Source: Achromobacter sp. B7 (lineage in GTDB: Bacteria > Pseudomonadota > Gammaproteobacteria > Burkholderiales > Burkholderiaceae_B). Taken from it: a stretch of DNA of 64,000 nt. The notes beneath the pieces were generated by a model. The model was not told the DNA's origin, ran no database searches, and saw nothing but the letters and a program-made list of their open reading frames with translations. This document shows positions 35,147-44,775 of this stretch, piece after piece (the first letter of the stretch is position 1; each line of letters starts with the position of its first letter). The DNA is taken from contig NZ_CP032084.1 in assembly GCF_003600685.1 (NCBI RefSeq), positions 2,418,001 through 2,482,000 on the forward strand, given 5' to 3'. The position numbers and the translations under genes are program-made.

Positions 35147-36562
35147 ATGGATACCCAAATGTCCTTCGACACTACGCGCCCGGCCCCGGCCGCCGCCGCA
35201 CGCGTGAACGCCTACAACCCCACGTACGACCCGCTGGTGTCGCCACCCGGCCAGGGGCAGGACTACGCGCCCACCTACTGGGTCGCCACCGCGGGCGCAC
35301 CGCCCGAAGACGATGGCCCCATCCAGGGCGACGTGGATGCCGATGTGGTGATTGTGGGTTCCGGCTTCACGGGCCTGTCCGCCGCGCTGACGCTGGCGCG
35401 CGACTTCGGCGTGCGCGCGCTGATGCTGGACGCCAACCGCGCGGTGTGGGGCTGCACCAGCCGCAATGGCGGGCAGGGGCAGAATGCCTCCGGGCGTCTG
35501 TACCGGTCGCAATGGATCGGCCGCTGGGGCATGGATACCGCCAAGCGCCTGGACGCCGAAATCCGCGAAGGGTTCGAATACTGGAAAAGCCTCGTGGCCC
35601 AGGTCGATTGCGACGCGCAGCCCGGCGGGCATCTGTACACCGCGCATCGGCAGAAGAAGATGGCGTTCCTGGCGAACGAGGCGCGCGTCATGCGCGAGGT
35701 GTTTGGCTACGACGCTCGCATGCTCAGCCAGGGCGAGTTGCGTGAACGCTATGTGCACGATCACGAGGCCGTCGGAGCCATGCACGAGCCCGACGGCGTG
35801 GGCGTGCATCCCTTGAAGCTGGCGTATGGCTATTTACGCCAGGCGCGCGCGCTGGGCGTGCGCGTGCATCCGTCCAGCCCGGTGCTGGGCTGGCGCCGCG
35901 ACAATGGCGCCATCGCCCTGCAAACCCCGGCGGGTGTAGTGCGTGCGCGCCGCGTGGCGTTTGCCACCGGCGGCTACACGGCGCAGGGCGTCAACCCGCT
36001 GCTGGACAATCGCATCATGCCGGTGCTGTCCAATTCCATGGTGACGCGTGTGCTCTCGGACGCTGAGCGCGCGGCCGCCGGCCTGAAAAGCACCGTGTTC
36101 ATCACCGACACCCGCACCTTGCGTTTCTATTACCGCCTGCTGCCCGACGGCCGCATGCAGATCGGCAGCCGTAGCGCCTTGCGCGGCGCCGACGCCCAGC
36201 ACCCGCGTCACCTGGCCTTGCTGCGCGAGGGGCTGGCGCGCAAGTTTCCGTCGCTGCGTGATGTCGAGGTGGCGTATTCGTGGTGGGGTTGGGTCGACGT
36301 CAGCCACGACATGATGCCGCGCGTAACGCAGCCCGACCCGTCCCAGCCCGTGTACTACGCCTTTGGCTACGGCGGCAACGGGGTGGCGTTCTCGGCCCAG
36401 GCCGGCAAGCGGCTGGCCCAGCGGATGATGGGCCAGGACGGCGCGCCCTGGAACCTGCCCATCTACGATTCACCGCTGCCCGGGCACCTGTTCGCCCCGT
36501 TCAGGCGGCTGGGGCAGGGGCTGCTGTATCGCTGGTATCACCTGCGGGACGAGCATCTGTAG
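35147..36562 (+). CDS. tauY: FAD-dependent taurine dehydrogenase large subunit (TauY-like)
   Basis: A 471-residue DAO-fold flavoprotein. The dinucleotide motif VVIVGSGFTGLSAALTLARD lies near residue 67, preceded by YWVATAGAPPEDDGPIQGDV typical of this subfamily (puuB/ordL-like). The C-terminal FAD contact is YAFGYGGNGVAFSAQAGKRL. It would oxidise taurine to sulfoacetaldehyde and pass electrons to the respiratory chain. The substrate is inferred from the taurine island; by sequence alone, glycine- or gamma-glutamylputrescine-type oxidases are alternatives. It is the last gene of the plus-strand operon and converges on tauR. Confidence 0.75.
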   Translation: MDTQMSFDTTRPAPAAAARVNAYNPTYDPLVSPPGQGQDYAPTYWVATAGAPPEDDGPIQGDVDADVVIVGSGFTGLSAALTLARDFGVRALMLDANRAVWGCTSRNGGQGQNASGRLYRSQWIGRWGMDTAKRLDAEIREGFEYWKSLVAQVDCDAQPGGHLYTAHRQKKMAFLANEARVMREVFGYDARMLSQGELRERYVHDHEAVGAMHEPDGVGVHPLKLAYGYLRQARALGVRVHPSSPVLGWRRDNGAIALQTPAGVVRARRVAFATGGYTAQGVNPLLDNRIMPVLSNSMVTRVLSDAERAAAGLKSTVFITDTRTLRFYYRLLPDGRMQIGSRSALRGADAQHPRHLALLREGLARKFPSLRDVEVAYSWWGWVDVSHDMMPRVTQPDPSQPVYYAFGYGGNGVAFSAQAGKRLAQRMMGQDGAPWNLPIYDSPLPGHLFAPFRRLGQGLLYRWYHLRDEHL

Positions 36563-36638
36563 CGTGCACAGGTGTCGTGCATCGGTGGCGGGCCCCCGTA
36601 GCGTGCCACCTGAACCGCGTGCCGAACGCGCCCCGCGC

Positions 36639-38171
36639 CTACGCCGCCGCCCGCAGCCGATACCGGCGCACCACCTGCGCCAGTTTTGCGATGCCCGGTT
36701 CGATCAGTTCGGGCCGTATCGACGTGAATCCCACGCGCAGGAAGTTGCGGGGCGCGTCGGCCCCGTTCATGAAAAAGACGTCGCCCGGTTCCACCACCAC
36801 GCCCTCGGCCAGCGCCGCCTCGGACAGCTGCGCCGCGTTCAGCCAGGGTGGGCCTTGCAGCCAGCACGACGACGACCCCGTGATGGGCGTGGGCGTGAAG
36901 TCCGGCAGGTGCCGGGCCAGCGCGTGCGCCAGTTCCGCGCCGCGCCGTTGATACGCTTGCGACTGTTTGCGCAGCAGCGAATGGTGATGGCCCAGCGAAA
37001 TGAATAGCGAAAACGCGCGCTGGATGTACGCGGACGGGTGCCGCAGCATAAGCCGGCGCAGCGCGCGCAGTTCGCGGGTCAGCTCGCGCGGGGCAACGAT
37101 ATAGCCGATGCGCAGGCCTGGCGCGAACGACTTCGCCAGGCTGCCGACATAGATCACCCGCCCGTCACGGTCCTGGCTTTTCAGCGCCGGAATCGCGCCT
37201 TCGCCCCAGCGGCTTTCGCTTTCGAAGTCGTCTTCGATAATCATGCTGTCGGCCTGTCGCGCCAAGGCCAGCAGGGTTTCGCGGCGTTCCATCGACAGCG
37301 TGACGGTGGTGGGGCATTGATGCCCCGGCGTCACAAACACATAGTCGCAGCCCAGCAGATGCGTGCCCGTGCACAGCCCGCCTTCGTCCACCGGCATCGG
37401 CAGCAAGTGGCGCGTATGGCTGGCAAAGATGTTGCGGGCGTCGGGGTAGCCGGGGTCTTCCATGCCGACCACGGTGTCTTCGTTGACCAGCAGGTCCGCC
37501 AGCAGATACAGCGCGTGCTGCGCACCCACGGTGATCACGATTTCTTCGGCATCCGCCCACACGCCCCGGCGCGGCAATACCTGCGTGCGGATCTGTTCGA
37601 TCAGCGCGGGGTCGTCGTGCGTGATCAGGTCGGGCGCCCAGCTGCGGATGTCCAGTACCGACAGCGCCTTGATGCAGCATTCGCGCCATTCGGCGGTGGG
37701 AAACAGGTCTGCGTCGAACTGGCCGTACACAAACGGGTAGGGCTGCTTCTGCCAGTCTTGCGGCTTGGTGATATTGCGCTGTTGCGATGGCCGAAAGCGC
37801 AAGCGCTCGTCCCAGCGCACGCGTTGCGGGGCCTCAACGTCCAGCATGGCGGCGGTCGGGTCGGGCACCGACCCCGAATGCCCCTGCATCACCGAATCGC
37901 AAACGAAATGGCCGCTACGTTGGCGCGACACCAGATACCCTTCGCTGACCAGCTGCTGGTACGCAAAAACCACCGTGTTGCGCGCAATGCAAAGCTGGTC
38001 GGCCAACTGGCGGCTGGACGGCACCGGCATGCCGGGCGGCAGGTGCCCGCTAAGAATGGCCGACACCAGCATCTGGCGCACGCGGCCTTGCAGGCTGAGG
38101 TTGGGCGCGCTTTCCCGTTCGAACAGGCGTTCCCACATCACAGGCTTTTGCATCGCGGCCTGGCTGGACAT
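36639..38171 (-). CDS. tauR: MocR-type regulator, probable TauR
   Basis: A 510-residue fusion of a GntR winged helix (residues ~25-95; MPVPSSRQLADQLCIARNTV) and a class-I aminotransferase-like domain. The PLP lysine is in YVGSLAKSFAPGLRIGYIVA (about residue 345), with the aspartate in GYPDARN-type region and the substrate arginine in FLRVGFTSIRPEL. MocR proteins of this kind (TauR) activate taurine genes when PLP and taurine are bound. It is on the same strand as tauABC, downstream of tauC, and converges on tauY. Confidence 0.87.
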   Translation of the reverse strand: MSSQAAMQKPVMWERLFERESAPNLSLQGRVRQMLVSAILSGHLPPGMPVPSSRQLADQLCIARNTVVFAYQQLVSEGYLVSRQRSGHFVCDSVMQGHSGSVPDPTAAMLDVEAPQRVRWDERLRFRPSQQRNITKPQDWQKQPYPFVYGQFDADLFPTAEWRECCIKALSVLDIRSWAPDLITHDDPALIEQIRTQVLPRRGVWADAEEIVITVGAQHALYLLADLLVNEDTVVGMEDPGYPDARNIFASHTRHLLPMPVDEGGLCTGTHLLGCDYVFVTPGHQCPTTVTLSMERRETLLALARQADSMIIEDDFESESRWGEGAIPALKSQDRDGRVIYVGSLAKSFAPGLRIGYIVAPRELTRELRALRRLMLRHPSAYIQRAFSLFISLGHHHSLLRKQSQAYQRRGAELAHALARHLPDFTPTPITGSSSCWLQGPPWLNAAQLSEAALAEGVVVEPGDVFFMNGADAPRNFLRVGFTSIRPELIEPGIAKLAQVVRRYRLRAAA

Positions 38172-38268
38172 GACGGCTCCTTGTGATGGCGGCGCGGGGC
38201 CTCAAGGCAAGGGCCGCCGCGCGATCCGGTAGGTAGGATAGAGGACGCCCCTTTGGGGCGGAATGGGG

Positions 38269-38310
38269 GATTGCCCTGCCGGGCGAGTGCAGCGGCCGGG
38301 CAGGGCAATC
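38269..38310 (-). terminator. hairpin between tauC and tauR
   Basis: GATTGCCCTGCC (38269-38280) and GGCAGGGCAATC (38299-38310) form a 12-bp stem with an 18-nt loop, 38 bp after the tauC stop and 98 bp before the tauR start. A second small hairpin (CGCCCC/GGGGCG, ~38246-38260) follows. There is no T-run, so attenuation or transcript protection is as likely as termination. Confidence 0.5.
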
Positions 38311-38348
38311 GGGGCCGCGCCATCAGCCCGCCACATCGGCCCGCGCGG

Positions 38349-39176
38349 CTAGATGCGTCCCTTCCAGGGGATGGCAAATTTCTCCACATACCGCACCAGC
38401 AGATCGAAGGCGAAGGCGAATACGCCGATCACGATGATGCCCATGATGACGATGTCGCTGGCCAGAAACTGCGCGGCGTTCAGCACCATGAAGCCCAGGC
38501 CCCGGTCCGCTGCCACCATTTCAGCGGCCACCAGCGTGGTCCACCCCACGCCGATGCCGATGCGCAGGCCCGTGAAAATCTCGGGCATGGCCGCCTTCAG
38601 GATCACGTGCCACACGATCTGCATCGGCGTGCCGCCCATGGCGTAGGCCGCATGGATCTGTTCGATGGATACCGACCGCACCCCGGCGCGCGCCGCGATC
38701 GCCATGGGTGCAAAGATCGCCAGATAAATCAGCAGGATCTTCGGAAATTCCCCGATGCCGAACCAGATGATGATCAGCGGCAGGTACGCCAACGGCGGCA
38801 GGGGGCGGTAGAACTCGATGGGTGGGTCGAAAATGCCGCGCGCGTAGCGGTTGACACCCATCAGGATGCCGACCGGCACCGCCGTGATGCAGGCCAGGAA
38901 AAATGCCGAGAACACACGTGTCAGGCTGGCCATGGCGTGTTCGGCCAAGGTGGAATTGGCCACGCCGTCGGTCATGGCCGACACGAACTTGTCGTACACG
39001 GCAAAGGGCGACGGCAGGAACAGCGGCTTGACCCAGCCGGTGCTGGTCACCAGGAACCACAGCGCCACCAGCGCAATGCTGGTGATCAGGCTGATGTGGC
39101 CGCTGTAGCCCGCGCCGGGGGCGCCATAGACCTTGCCGGGGGCGGCCGGCTTGCGGCCCCCGCGCGGTTCACGCAT
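38349..39176 (-). CDS. tauC: taurine ABC transporter permease
   Basis: A 275-residue SsuC/TauC-type permease with six predicted helices. The coupling-helix region is [20 protein letters not shown] near residue 160, followed by [20 protein letters not shown] and [16 protein letters not shown], characteristic of nitrate/sulfonate/taurine permeases. The start at 39176 overlaps the end of tauB by 8 bp; the longer open frame upstream is the shadow of tauB. Assignment to taurine rather than other sulfonates rests on the linked xsc and tauXY genes. Confidence 0.9.
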   Translation of the reverse strand: MREPRGGRKPAAPGKVYGAPGAGYSGHISLITSIALVALWFLVTSTGWVKPLFLPSPFAVYDKFVSAMTDGVANSTLAEHAMASLTRVFSAFFLACITAVPVGILMGVNRYARGIFDPPIEFYRPLPPLAYLPLIIIWFGIGEFPKILLIYLAIFAPMAIAARAGVRSVSIEQIHAAYAMGGTPMQIVWHVILKAAMPEIFTGLRIGIGVGWTTLVAAEMVAADRGLGFMVLNAAQFLASDIVIMGIIVIGVFAFAFDLLVRYVEKFAIPWKGRI

Positions 39177-40011
39177 GGGCCGGCTCGCGGGCGGGCTCGT
39201 GGGCGGCAAGCTCGTCGCCGTAGATGATGCCAAGGACTTGCTCGCGCATGGCGATGAAGTCGGGGCTGGATTTGATGCGGCGGCCATCGCGGGTCTCCAG
39301 GTAGCGCCGGTTGAAGTCCGGCGTGAAGGTGTGCGTGATGCGCCCCGGGCGCGGCGACATGACGATGAGCCGCGATCCCAGGAACAGCGCCTCTTCCACG
39401 CTATGGGTAATGAAGAAGAACATCTTGTTGGTCTGGCGCCAGATATCCAGCAGCAGTTCCTGGATGGTTTCACGCGTCAGCGCGTCCAGCGCCGCCATGG
39501 GTTCGTCCATCAGCAGCATGGCGGGGTCGCAGGTCAGCGCGCGCGCAATGCCCACGCGCTGCTGCATGCCGCCGGACAGCTGGTAGATCATGTGACGGTG
39601 AAAGTCCTGCAAGCCCACCAATTCCAGGTTGCGGCGCGCGCGGGCGCGCCGCGTTTCCTTGTCCACGCCTTGCAGCTTCAGGCCGAATTCCGTGTTCTCC
39701 AGCACGTTCAGCCAAGGCAGCAGGGCGTGCTTCTGGAACACCACGCCCCGGTCGGCGCCCGGGCCAATGATGGGCCGCCCGCCTAGCGTGATCTGCCCTT
39801 CGGTAGGGGACAGAAAGCCGGCAAGCAGGCTAAGCAAGGTGGTCTTGCCGCAGCCCGACGCGCCCAGCGCCACGACGAACTCGCCGGGCTCGATGGTCAG
39901 GTTGACGTCTTGCAGCGCGATGACCGGCCCGCTGTCGTGCAAGCCGGGATAAGTGACGCTGACATGGTCCGCGCGCAGCGCCTGGGCGGCGGGCAGGGTC
40001 GGGTGGTTCAT
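39169..40011 (-). CDS. tauB: taurine ABC transporter ATP-binding protein
   Basis: A 280-residue ATPase of the sulfonate/nitrate uptake class. Walker [10 protein letters not shown] near residue 51, Q-loop [14 protein letters not shown], signature [17 protein letters not shown], Walker [14 protein letters not shown] and switch histidine [10 protein letters not shown]. The end carries a repetitive [10 protein letters not shown] tail that overlaps the tauC start. It follows tauA after a 67-bp gap with a strong hairpin. Confidence 0.93.
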   Translation of the reverse strand: MNHPTLPAAQALRADHVSVTYPGLHDSGPVIALQDVNLTIEPGEFVVALGASGCGKTTLLSLLAGFLSPTEGQITLGGRPIIGPGADRGVVFQKHALLPWLNVLENTEFGLKLQGVDKETRRARARRNLELVGLQDFHRHMIYQLSGGMQQRVGIARALTCDPAMLLMDEPMAALDALTRETIQELLLDIWRQTNKMFFFITHSVEEALFLGSRLIVMSPRPGRITHTFTPDFNRRYLETRDGRRIKSSPDFIAMREQVLGIIYGDELAAHEPAREPAHA

Positions 40012-40030
40012 GCGGATTCCCCTTGTAACG

Positions 40031-40056
40031 GGACGCCCGCGTCTAGGCGGGCGTCC
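40031..40056 (-). promoter_or_regulatory. intercistronic hairpin between tauA and tauB
   Basis: GGACGCCCGC (40031-40040) and GCGGGCGTCC (40047-40056) give a perfect 10-bp stem with a 6-nt loop just after the tauA stop, without a T-run. Such structures typically protect the binding-protein mRNA so that it is made in excess over the membrane parts. Confidence 0.6.
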
Positions 40057-40078
40057 TTTCCGAAGACAGCCGGGCTAC

Positions 40079-41107
40079 CTACTTGGCCGCCGCCTTCGCG
40101 TACTGGTCGGTCACGTGCGGGCTGTAGTCGGTCAGCGCCCGGTCGATCTGCTTCTGGTCCTTCAGGAACTTGGCGCTGGCGTCCAGCGCGCGCACCGCGC
40201 CGGATTCCTTGCCGCCACCCAGCCATGTCGGCGACGCCTGCTCTTGCGCGGTCGGGAACACCAGCAGCTTGAGCGCGCCGATGATGTCGTCCGGCTTGCC
40301 GCCGATCAGCCGCACGATGCCTTTGACCTGCGGCGAATCGGCCGTCCACTTGGCGCCGTTGGCCTGGTAGTCGGCATAGGACTTGGCCAGCACGCCGGTG
40401 AAGGCGGCCATGAACTTCGGGTTCTTCGCGGCCCAGGCGCGGTCCACGACGATGCCGTCGAACGTAGGCACGCTGGCGCGGCCGATGGCTTCGGAATCGG
40501 CAATCACTTTGCCGGTCTTTTCAATTTCGGTCAGCGCGGGCGGCCAGACGTAGGCGGCGTCGATGTCGCCGCGCTGCCAGGCGGCCACGATCTGTGGCGG
40601 CTGCATGTTCAGGATTCGCACGTCGCGCGGGTTGATCTTCCATACCTGGTCCAGGCCCACCAACAGGTGAAAGTGCGACGTCGATACAAACGGCGTCGCC
40701 ACCCGCTTGCCCTTCAAATCAGCCGTGCTGTTGATGCCCGAGCCGTTACGCGCCACCAGTGCTTCGGACTTGCCGATGTTGTCCAGGATCCAGAACAGTT
40801 GCAGGTCCACGCCGCGCGTGGCGGCCGATGTGATGCCGGTCGACCCCAGCACCCCCACCGGCACATTGCCCGAGGCCAGCGCCGTCGAAATATCCCCACC
40901 GGACGTGAACTGCCGCCAGTCGACCTGGTACCCGGCTTCTTTTAATGCGGCATCGAAACTGCCATCGGCAATGGACGACAAAAACGGGCCCACGATCTGT
41001 TGATAGCCCACCACCAGCTTGGTCTGGGCGTAAGCGGGCGCGGCCACCAGCGCAGCGGCAAGGCCGGCCAGGGTGCAGCGGCGGATGAGGCGGTAAATCG
41101 CGTTCAT
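40079..41107 (-). CDS. tauA: taurine ABC transporter periplasmic binding protein
   Basis: A 342-residue SsuA/TauA-type binding protein. The signal peptide is MNAIYRLIRRCTLAGLAAAL ending at AYA; the mature chain begins QTKLVVGYQQIVGPFLSSIA. The motifs TSGGDISTALASGNVPVGVL and QRGDIDAAYVWPPALTEIEK are typical of the family. It would deliver taurine to TauBC. It is the first gene of the minus-strand operon tauABC; the promoter must lie in the 41108-41515 intergenic region shared with the chemoreceptor gene. Confidence 0.9.
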   Translation of the reverse strand: MNAIYRLIRRCTLAGLAAALVAAPAYAQTKLVVGYQQIVGPFLSSIADGSFDAALKEAGYQVDWRQFTSGGDISTALASGNVPVGVLGSTGITSAATRGVDLQLFWILDNIGKSEALVARNGSGINSTADLKGKRVATPFVSTSHFHLLVGLDQVWKINPRDVRILNMQPPQIVAAWQRGDIDAAYVWPPALTEIEKTGKVIADSEAIGRASVPTFDGIVVDRAWAAKNPKFMAAFTGVLAKSYADYQANGAKWTADSPQVKGIVRLIGGKPDDIIGALKLLVFPTAQEQASPTWLGGGKESGAVRALDASAKFLKDQKQIDRALTDYSPHVTDQYAKAAAK

Positions 41108-41515
41108 GGTGATCTCCGAAAGAGAGTGGGCCGCGCCCCGACGCGACCGGCTTTGTGCCGGTGCGGCCTGGTGCCAGTTTGCCCGGATAGGGCCAGAACG
41201 CTAGGTCCAGATGGGCGGTTCAGTAGGTGCCAAAGCGGCGACCCGAGCCGCGCGCGGGCGGGATGTGCCCATGGTGGTTCCCGGCATCGTCCAGCGGCTA
41301 TCGGCCAAATGCCCGAGGCCCGCGCCAGCGCTCGTCGATAGCACCAAAGCATCGCTTTCGCGGTGACGGAAATGTCATTCATTTGTTAACGATTTGTCGG
41401 AGGCGCTGGGATACATTCGTTTCGTCCGACCCAGCGGGCGCGGTGGACACCCCAGGCCCTCAGTCCCCGCTGGCGCGCGTTGCTGCCCCGGGGTCATGAA
41501 TTCCTTCGAGGTCGT
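41108..41515. promoter_or_regulatory. divergent region tauA / chemoreceptor
   Basis: This 408-bp spacer holds no gene I can support. It must contain the tauA promoter and TauR sites on one side and the chemoreceptor promoter on the other. Two similar words, TGGTGCCAGTTTGCC (~41170) and AGGTGCCAAAGCGG (~41225), are about 55 bp apart in the tauA-proximal half and could be direct-repeat sites of a MocR regulator. I see no sigma-28-like promoter with confidence. Confidence 0.35.
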
Positions 41516-43237
41516 ATGTTCACTCACTTGAAAGTCCGCAGCTGTCTGGGCATTTTGCTTGCGCTGTTCTTCACCGGCATGCTGGTCGCCAACGGCGCGG
41601 CCTGGCTGGACACACGCTCCAGCAACGCCAAGCTGGGCCAGGTCAACGAAGCCTATTCAATGCGCGTCGTGCCCGTCTACGAGGCCTACACCCTGATGCT
41701 GCGCGCGCGCCTGGCGATGGACGCCGCGATGATCAACCGGCAGGTCGGCCGCATCACGGAAAGCGATGCCGACGCCGCGCGTGCCGAAGACCTGTGGCGG
41801 CGCTCGCGCGAGCGGTTCGATGCGTTCGCCAGCGAGGTGCGCGCGCCCGCGTTGCAGGAAAAAGCGGCCCCGGTGGCGGCCGCGTTCAAGCTTTACGACT
41901 CGTTGGCCGCCGAACAGTTCGAATCCATGCGCGGCCAGGACGCCCGGGCGTTCGCCTTGCAGATGGACGCGGTGCAGGGCGCCCACCTGGCGTTCGACCA
42001 CGAAGTGGCCGGCTATCTGCGCTATGTCGACGCCCAGACCAACGGCTTTGTCGAAGCCGCCGCCACCCAGCACGTGCGCGCCAATACGCTGATCGCGGCG
42101 CTGCTTGCCGTGGCCGTGTTGCTCAGTATCGGCGCGGCGCTGTTTGTCAGCCGCTCGGTGTTACGCCCCTTGCTGCGCGCCGGCGCGCATTTTCAAAGCA
42201 TCGCCGACGGCAATCTGACCAACCCGATCGAGATCAAATCGCACAATGAAATGGGTCAACTTTTTCTTGGCCTGCAACGCATGCAGGCCAGCCTGGCCAA
42301 GACGGTCGCCGCCGTCCGCCAAAGCGTGCACCAGATCAGCCACGGAACGCGCGACATCGCCGAAGGCAATGTGCTGCTGTCGTCGCGTACCGAACAGCAA
42401 GCCGCTACCTTGGAAGAAACGGCGCTGTCGATGGGCCGGCTGGCGGTAACCGTCAAGGAAAACGCCGACAACGCGCTGCGCGCCAACCAGCTGGCGGAAG
42501 GCGCGTCGCAGGTGGCGGGGCGGGGCGCGGCGGTGGTGGCCGACGTGGTCGGCACCATGCAGGACATCAGCGCCAGTTCGGCCAAGATCACGCACATCGT
42601 GTCGGTCATCGACGGCATTGCGTTTCAAACCAACATCCTGGCGCTGAACGCGGCCGTGGAAGCGGCGCGCGCGGGGGACCAGGGCAAGGGGTTTGCCGTG
42701 GTGGCCGGTGAAGTGCGGGCGCTGGCGCAACGCAGCGCGCTGGCCGCGCGCGAGATCAAGCAGCTGATCGCCGACTCGGCCGGCCGGGTGCAGGCGGGCG
42801 CGCAGCAGGTGGCGCTGGCCGGCGAAACGATGCGCGAAATCGAAAGCGCCGTGCACCGGGTGACCGACATCATGGGTGAAATTGCCGCGGCATCCAGCGA
42901 GCAGGCCCAAGGCATCGACCAGGTGAACCTGGCCGTGTCCAGCATGGACGAGGCCACGCAACAGAACGCGGCGCTGGTCGAGCAGGCCGCCGCATCGGCG
43001 CGCGCGCTGCGCGACCAGGCCGAAGGTCTGGCGCAAACCGTCGCCGTCTTCACCGTATCGCCGCGCGTGGTCATCGACATGCCCGATGCGCGTGTGTCGA
43101 ATGCATCCACGGCAAACCAGACGAACCCGGCCCGGGCGGGGGCGCCGCGCAAGCGCGTGGCGTTGCAGCGCCCGGCATCGGCGCCCGCGCCGGCGGGCCT
43201 GGGTGCGGCCGTGCAGGACGATTGGCAGGTGTTCTGA
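41516..43237 (+). CDS. methyl-accepting chemotaxis protein (Tar/Tsr type)
   Basis: A 573-residue chemoreceptor. TM1 is residues ~9-30, a four-helix ligand domain (4HB/TarH) follows to ~195, TM2 is ~198-218, then a HAMP domain and the signalling coiled coil with the conserved hairpin tip [20 protein letters not shown] then [19 protein letters not shown]. The extreme C-terminus DDWQVF fits the xWxxF pentapeptide that tethers CheR/CheB, so it is a high-abundance, self-adapting receptor. Divergent from tauA; a role in taurine taxis is only a guess. ATG 41516 gives the expected N-terminal charge and TM. Confidence 0.9.
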   Translation: MFTHLKVRSCLGILLALFFTGMLVANGAAWLDTRSSNAKLGQVNEAYSMRVVPVYEAYTLMLRARLAMDAAMINRQVGRITESDADAARAEDLWRRSRERFDAFASEVRAPALQEKAAPVAAAFKLYDSLAAEQFESMRGQDARAFALQMDAVQGAHLAFDHEVAGYLRYVDAQTNGFVEAAATQHVRANTLIAALLAVAVLLSIGAALFVSRSVLRPLLRAGAHFQSIADGNLTNPIEIKSHNEMGQLFLGLQRMQASLAKTVAAVRQSVHQISHGTRDIAEGNVLLSSRTEQQAATLEETALSMGRLAVTVKENADNALRANQLAEGASQVAGRGAAVVADVVGTMQDISASSAKITHIVSVIDGIAFQTNILALNAAVEAARAGDQGKGFAVVAGEVRALAQRSALAAREIKQLIADSAGRVQAGAQQVALAGETMREIESAVHRVTDIMGEIAAASSEQAQGIDQVNLAVSSMDEATQQNAALVEQAAASARALRDQAEGLAQTVAVFTVSPRVVIDMPDARVSNASTANQTNPARAGAPRKRVALQRPASAPAPAGLGAAVQDDWQVF

Positions 43238-43387
43238 CGAAGCGGCGCCGGAAGGAGGATCTGGCGCCCGCCCGGTAGTATCCGCTGGCCGGTTCCGTGG
43301 GGATAGGCCAGCGGTCGATCAACGCTACGCACGTGCGCAAAGCCGGGCAGCCGGTCGGCCGCGTGCCCTCACGACAAGAAGAAAACA

Positions 43388-44731
43388 ATGAGCGATTTCG
43401 ACATGGTGATACGCGGTTCGCTGGTCAACGCCGATAGCATTCTGGAAGACGGCTGGTTGGGGATCATGGACGGCAAGATCGCGGCAATGGGCAGCCACAG
43501 CCCGCCGGCCGCGCGGGATTTGGTGGACGCGCGCGGCTTGTGGGTGCTACCGGGCGCCGTCGACAGCCGTACATATATCGGCGGTTGGGCCGATGGTTGC
43601 GGCATCCGCCGCGCCTCCCGGGCGGCAGCCGCGGGCGGCGTGACCACGCTGGTGGACATGCCTTACGAACACGCCGAGGTGGTCGCCAGCCGCGCGCAGC
43701 TGGATGCGATGGTCTCGCGCATCGGGCGTGAGGCGCATGTGGACGTGGCGGTGGCGGGCACCGTCAACACCCAGCACGGCCTGGATGCCGCTGACGCTCT
43801 GGCCAGCGGTGGTGTGTGCGCCTTTTCCATTCCCACGTTCGAGCACGAACGCAACCGCTTTGCCCATCACGAAAGCGATTTATTGCAGGCTTTTCAGGGC
43901 ATTGCGCGCTTCGGCCTGGCGTGCAGCATGCACAACCACGCGCGGCTGACGGCCAGCCGTAACGCGCGGCGCTTGCTGGATGCCGGCCGGGCGGGCCGGG
44001 AAGTGCTGGCCCGCGCCAACCTGCCCCTGATCGAAGGCTTGACCACGCGCCTGCTGTGCCGCGTCGGCGCGGCGGCCGGGGTGCGCATGCAGGCGGCGGA
44101 TGTGTGGTCCGAAGAAGGCTATGCCATGTGCGCCCGCTACCGCCAGGCCGGGCACTGGGTCACCATCGAGACTAGCCTGCGCAGCCTGGTCATGAGCACC
44201 GAAGATGCGATGCAGCAGTTTGGCGGATCAGCCGACGACTACCCCTTGCTGCGTCCCAGTGTCGAGGTCGACGCCCTGTGGCGGCGGCTGGCCACCGACA
44301 TGTGCACCTTCGTGTCCAGCGGATACCAGGCGCGCGGCGACGACGCCGGTGATGACTCGGCCCCCACGGTGGACTACGGGCCCGACCTGCTTTTGCCCGC
44401 GCTGTGGTCCGGCTGCGAATCGCGCGGCCTGTCGCCCACGCTCGTGGTCCGACTGCTGTCGCAAAAGCCCGCCGAACATTTCCTGCTGGACGACCGCAAG
44501 GGCTCGTTCGATATCGGCAAGGACGCGGACTTCGTCGTGCTGGCGCCCGGGCGGTCGGCGGCGCAGCCTGAGCAGGCGTTCGGCCGGCCCTACACCGTGC
44601 ATGTGTTTGGCACGTGGCGCCGTGGCGAACTGGTGTATGACGGCAGCCAGGTGCAAGGCGAACCGGGCAAGGGCCGTTACCTGCGGCCGCGCGCCACGGT
44701 CCGCGAGGAGCGTGGCGCGATGATGATGTGA
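43388..44731 (+). CDS. amidohydrolase/allantoinase-like protein lacking metal ligands
   Basis: A 447-residue protein with the overall layout of dihydroorotase/allantoinase-type amidohydrolases: an N-terminal composite domain (FDMVIRGSLVNADSILEDGW), a barrel with AAAAGGVTTLVDMPYEHAEV, and a C-terminal KPAEHFLLDDRKGSFDIGKD followed by ADFVVLAP. The metal-binding HxH after the GAVD turn is replaced by Arg-Thr-Tyr (LPGAVDSRTYIGGWADG). The carbamylated lysine position reads CAFSIPTFEH, with serine. It therefore probably is not a working zinc hydrolase of the usual kind and may bind a ligand or have a different chemistry. Monocistronic; its neighbours do not suggest a role. Confidence 0.75.
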   Translation: MSDFDMVIRGSLVNADSILEDGWLGIMDGKIAAMGSHSPPAARDLVDARGLWVLPGAVDSRTYIGGWADGCGIRRASRAAAAGGVTTLVDMPYEHAEVVASRAQLDAMVSRIGREAHVDVAVAGTVNTQHGLDAADALASGGVCAFSIPTFEHERNRFAHHESDLLQAFQGIARFGLACSMHNHARLTASRNARRLLDAGRAGREVLARANLPLIEGLTTRLLCRVGAAAGVRMQAADVWSEEGYAMCARYRQAGHWVTIETSLRSLVMSTEDAMQQFGGSADDYPLLRPSVEVDALWRRLATDMCTFVSSGYQARGDDAGDDSAPTVDYGPDLLLPALWSGCESRGLSPTLVVRLLSQKPAEHFLLDDRKGSFDIGKDADFVVLAPGRSAAQPEQAFGRPYTVHVFGTWRRGELVYDGSQVQGEPGKGRYLRPRATVREERGAMMM

Positions 44732-44775
44732 CGCATGAGCCGATGCGCGCCGGGCGTGAGCGCGGCGCGCATTAA

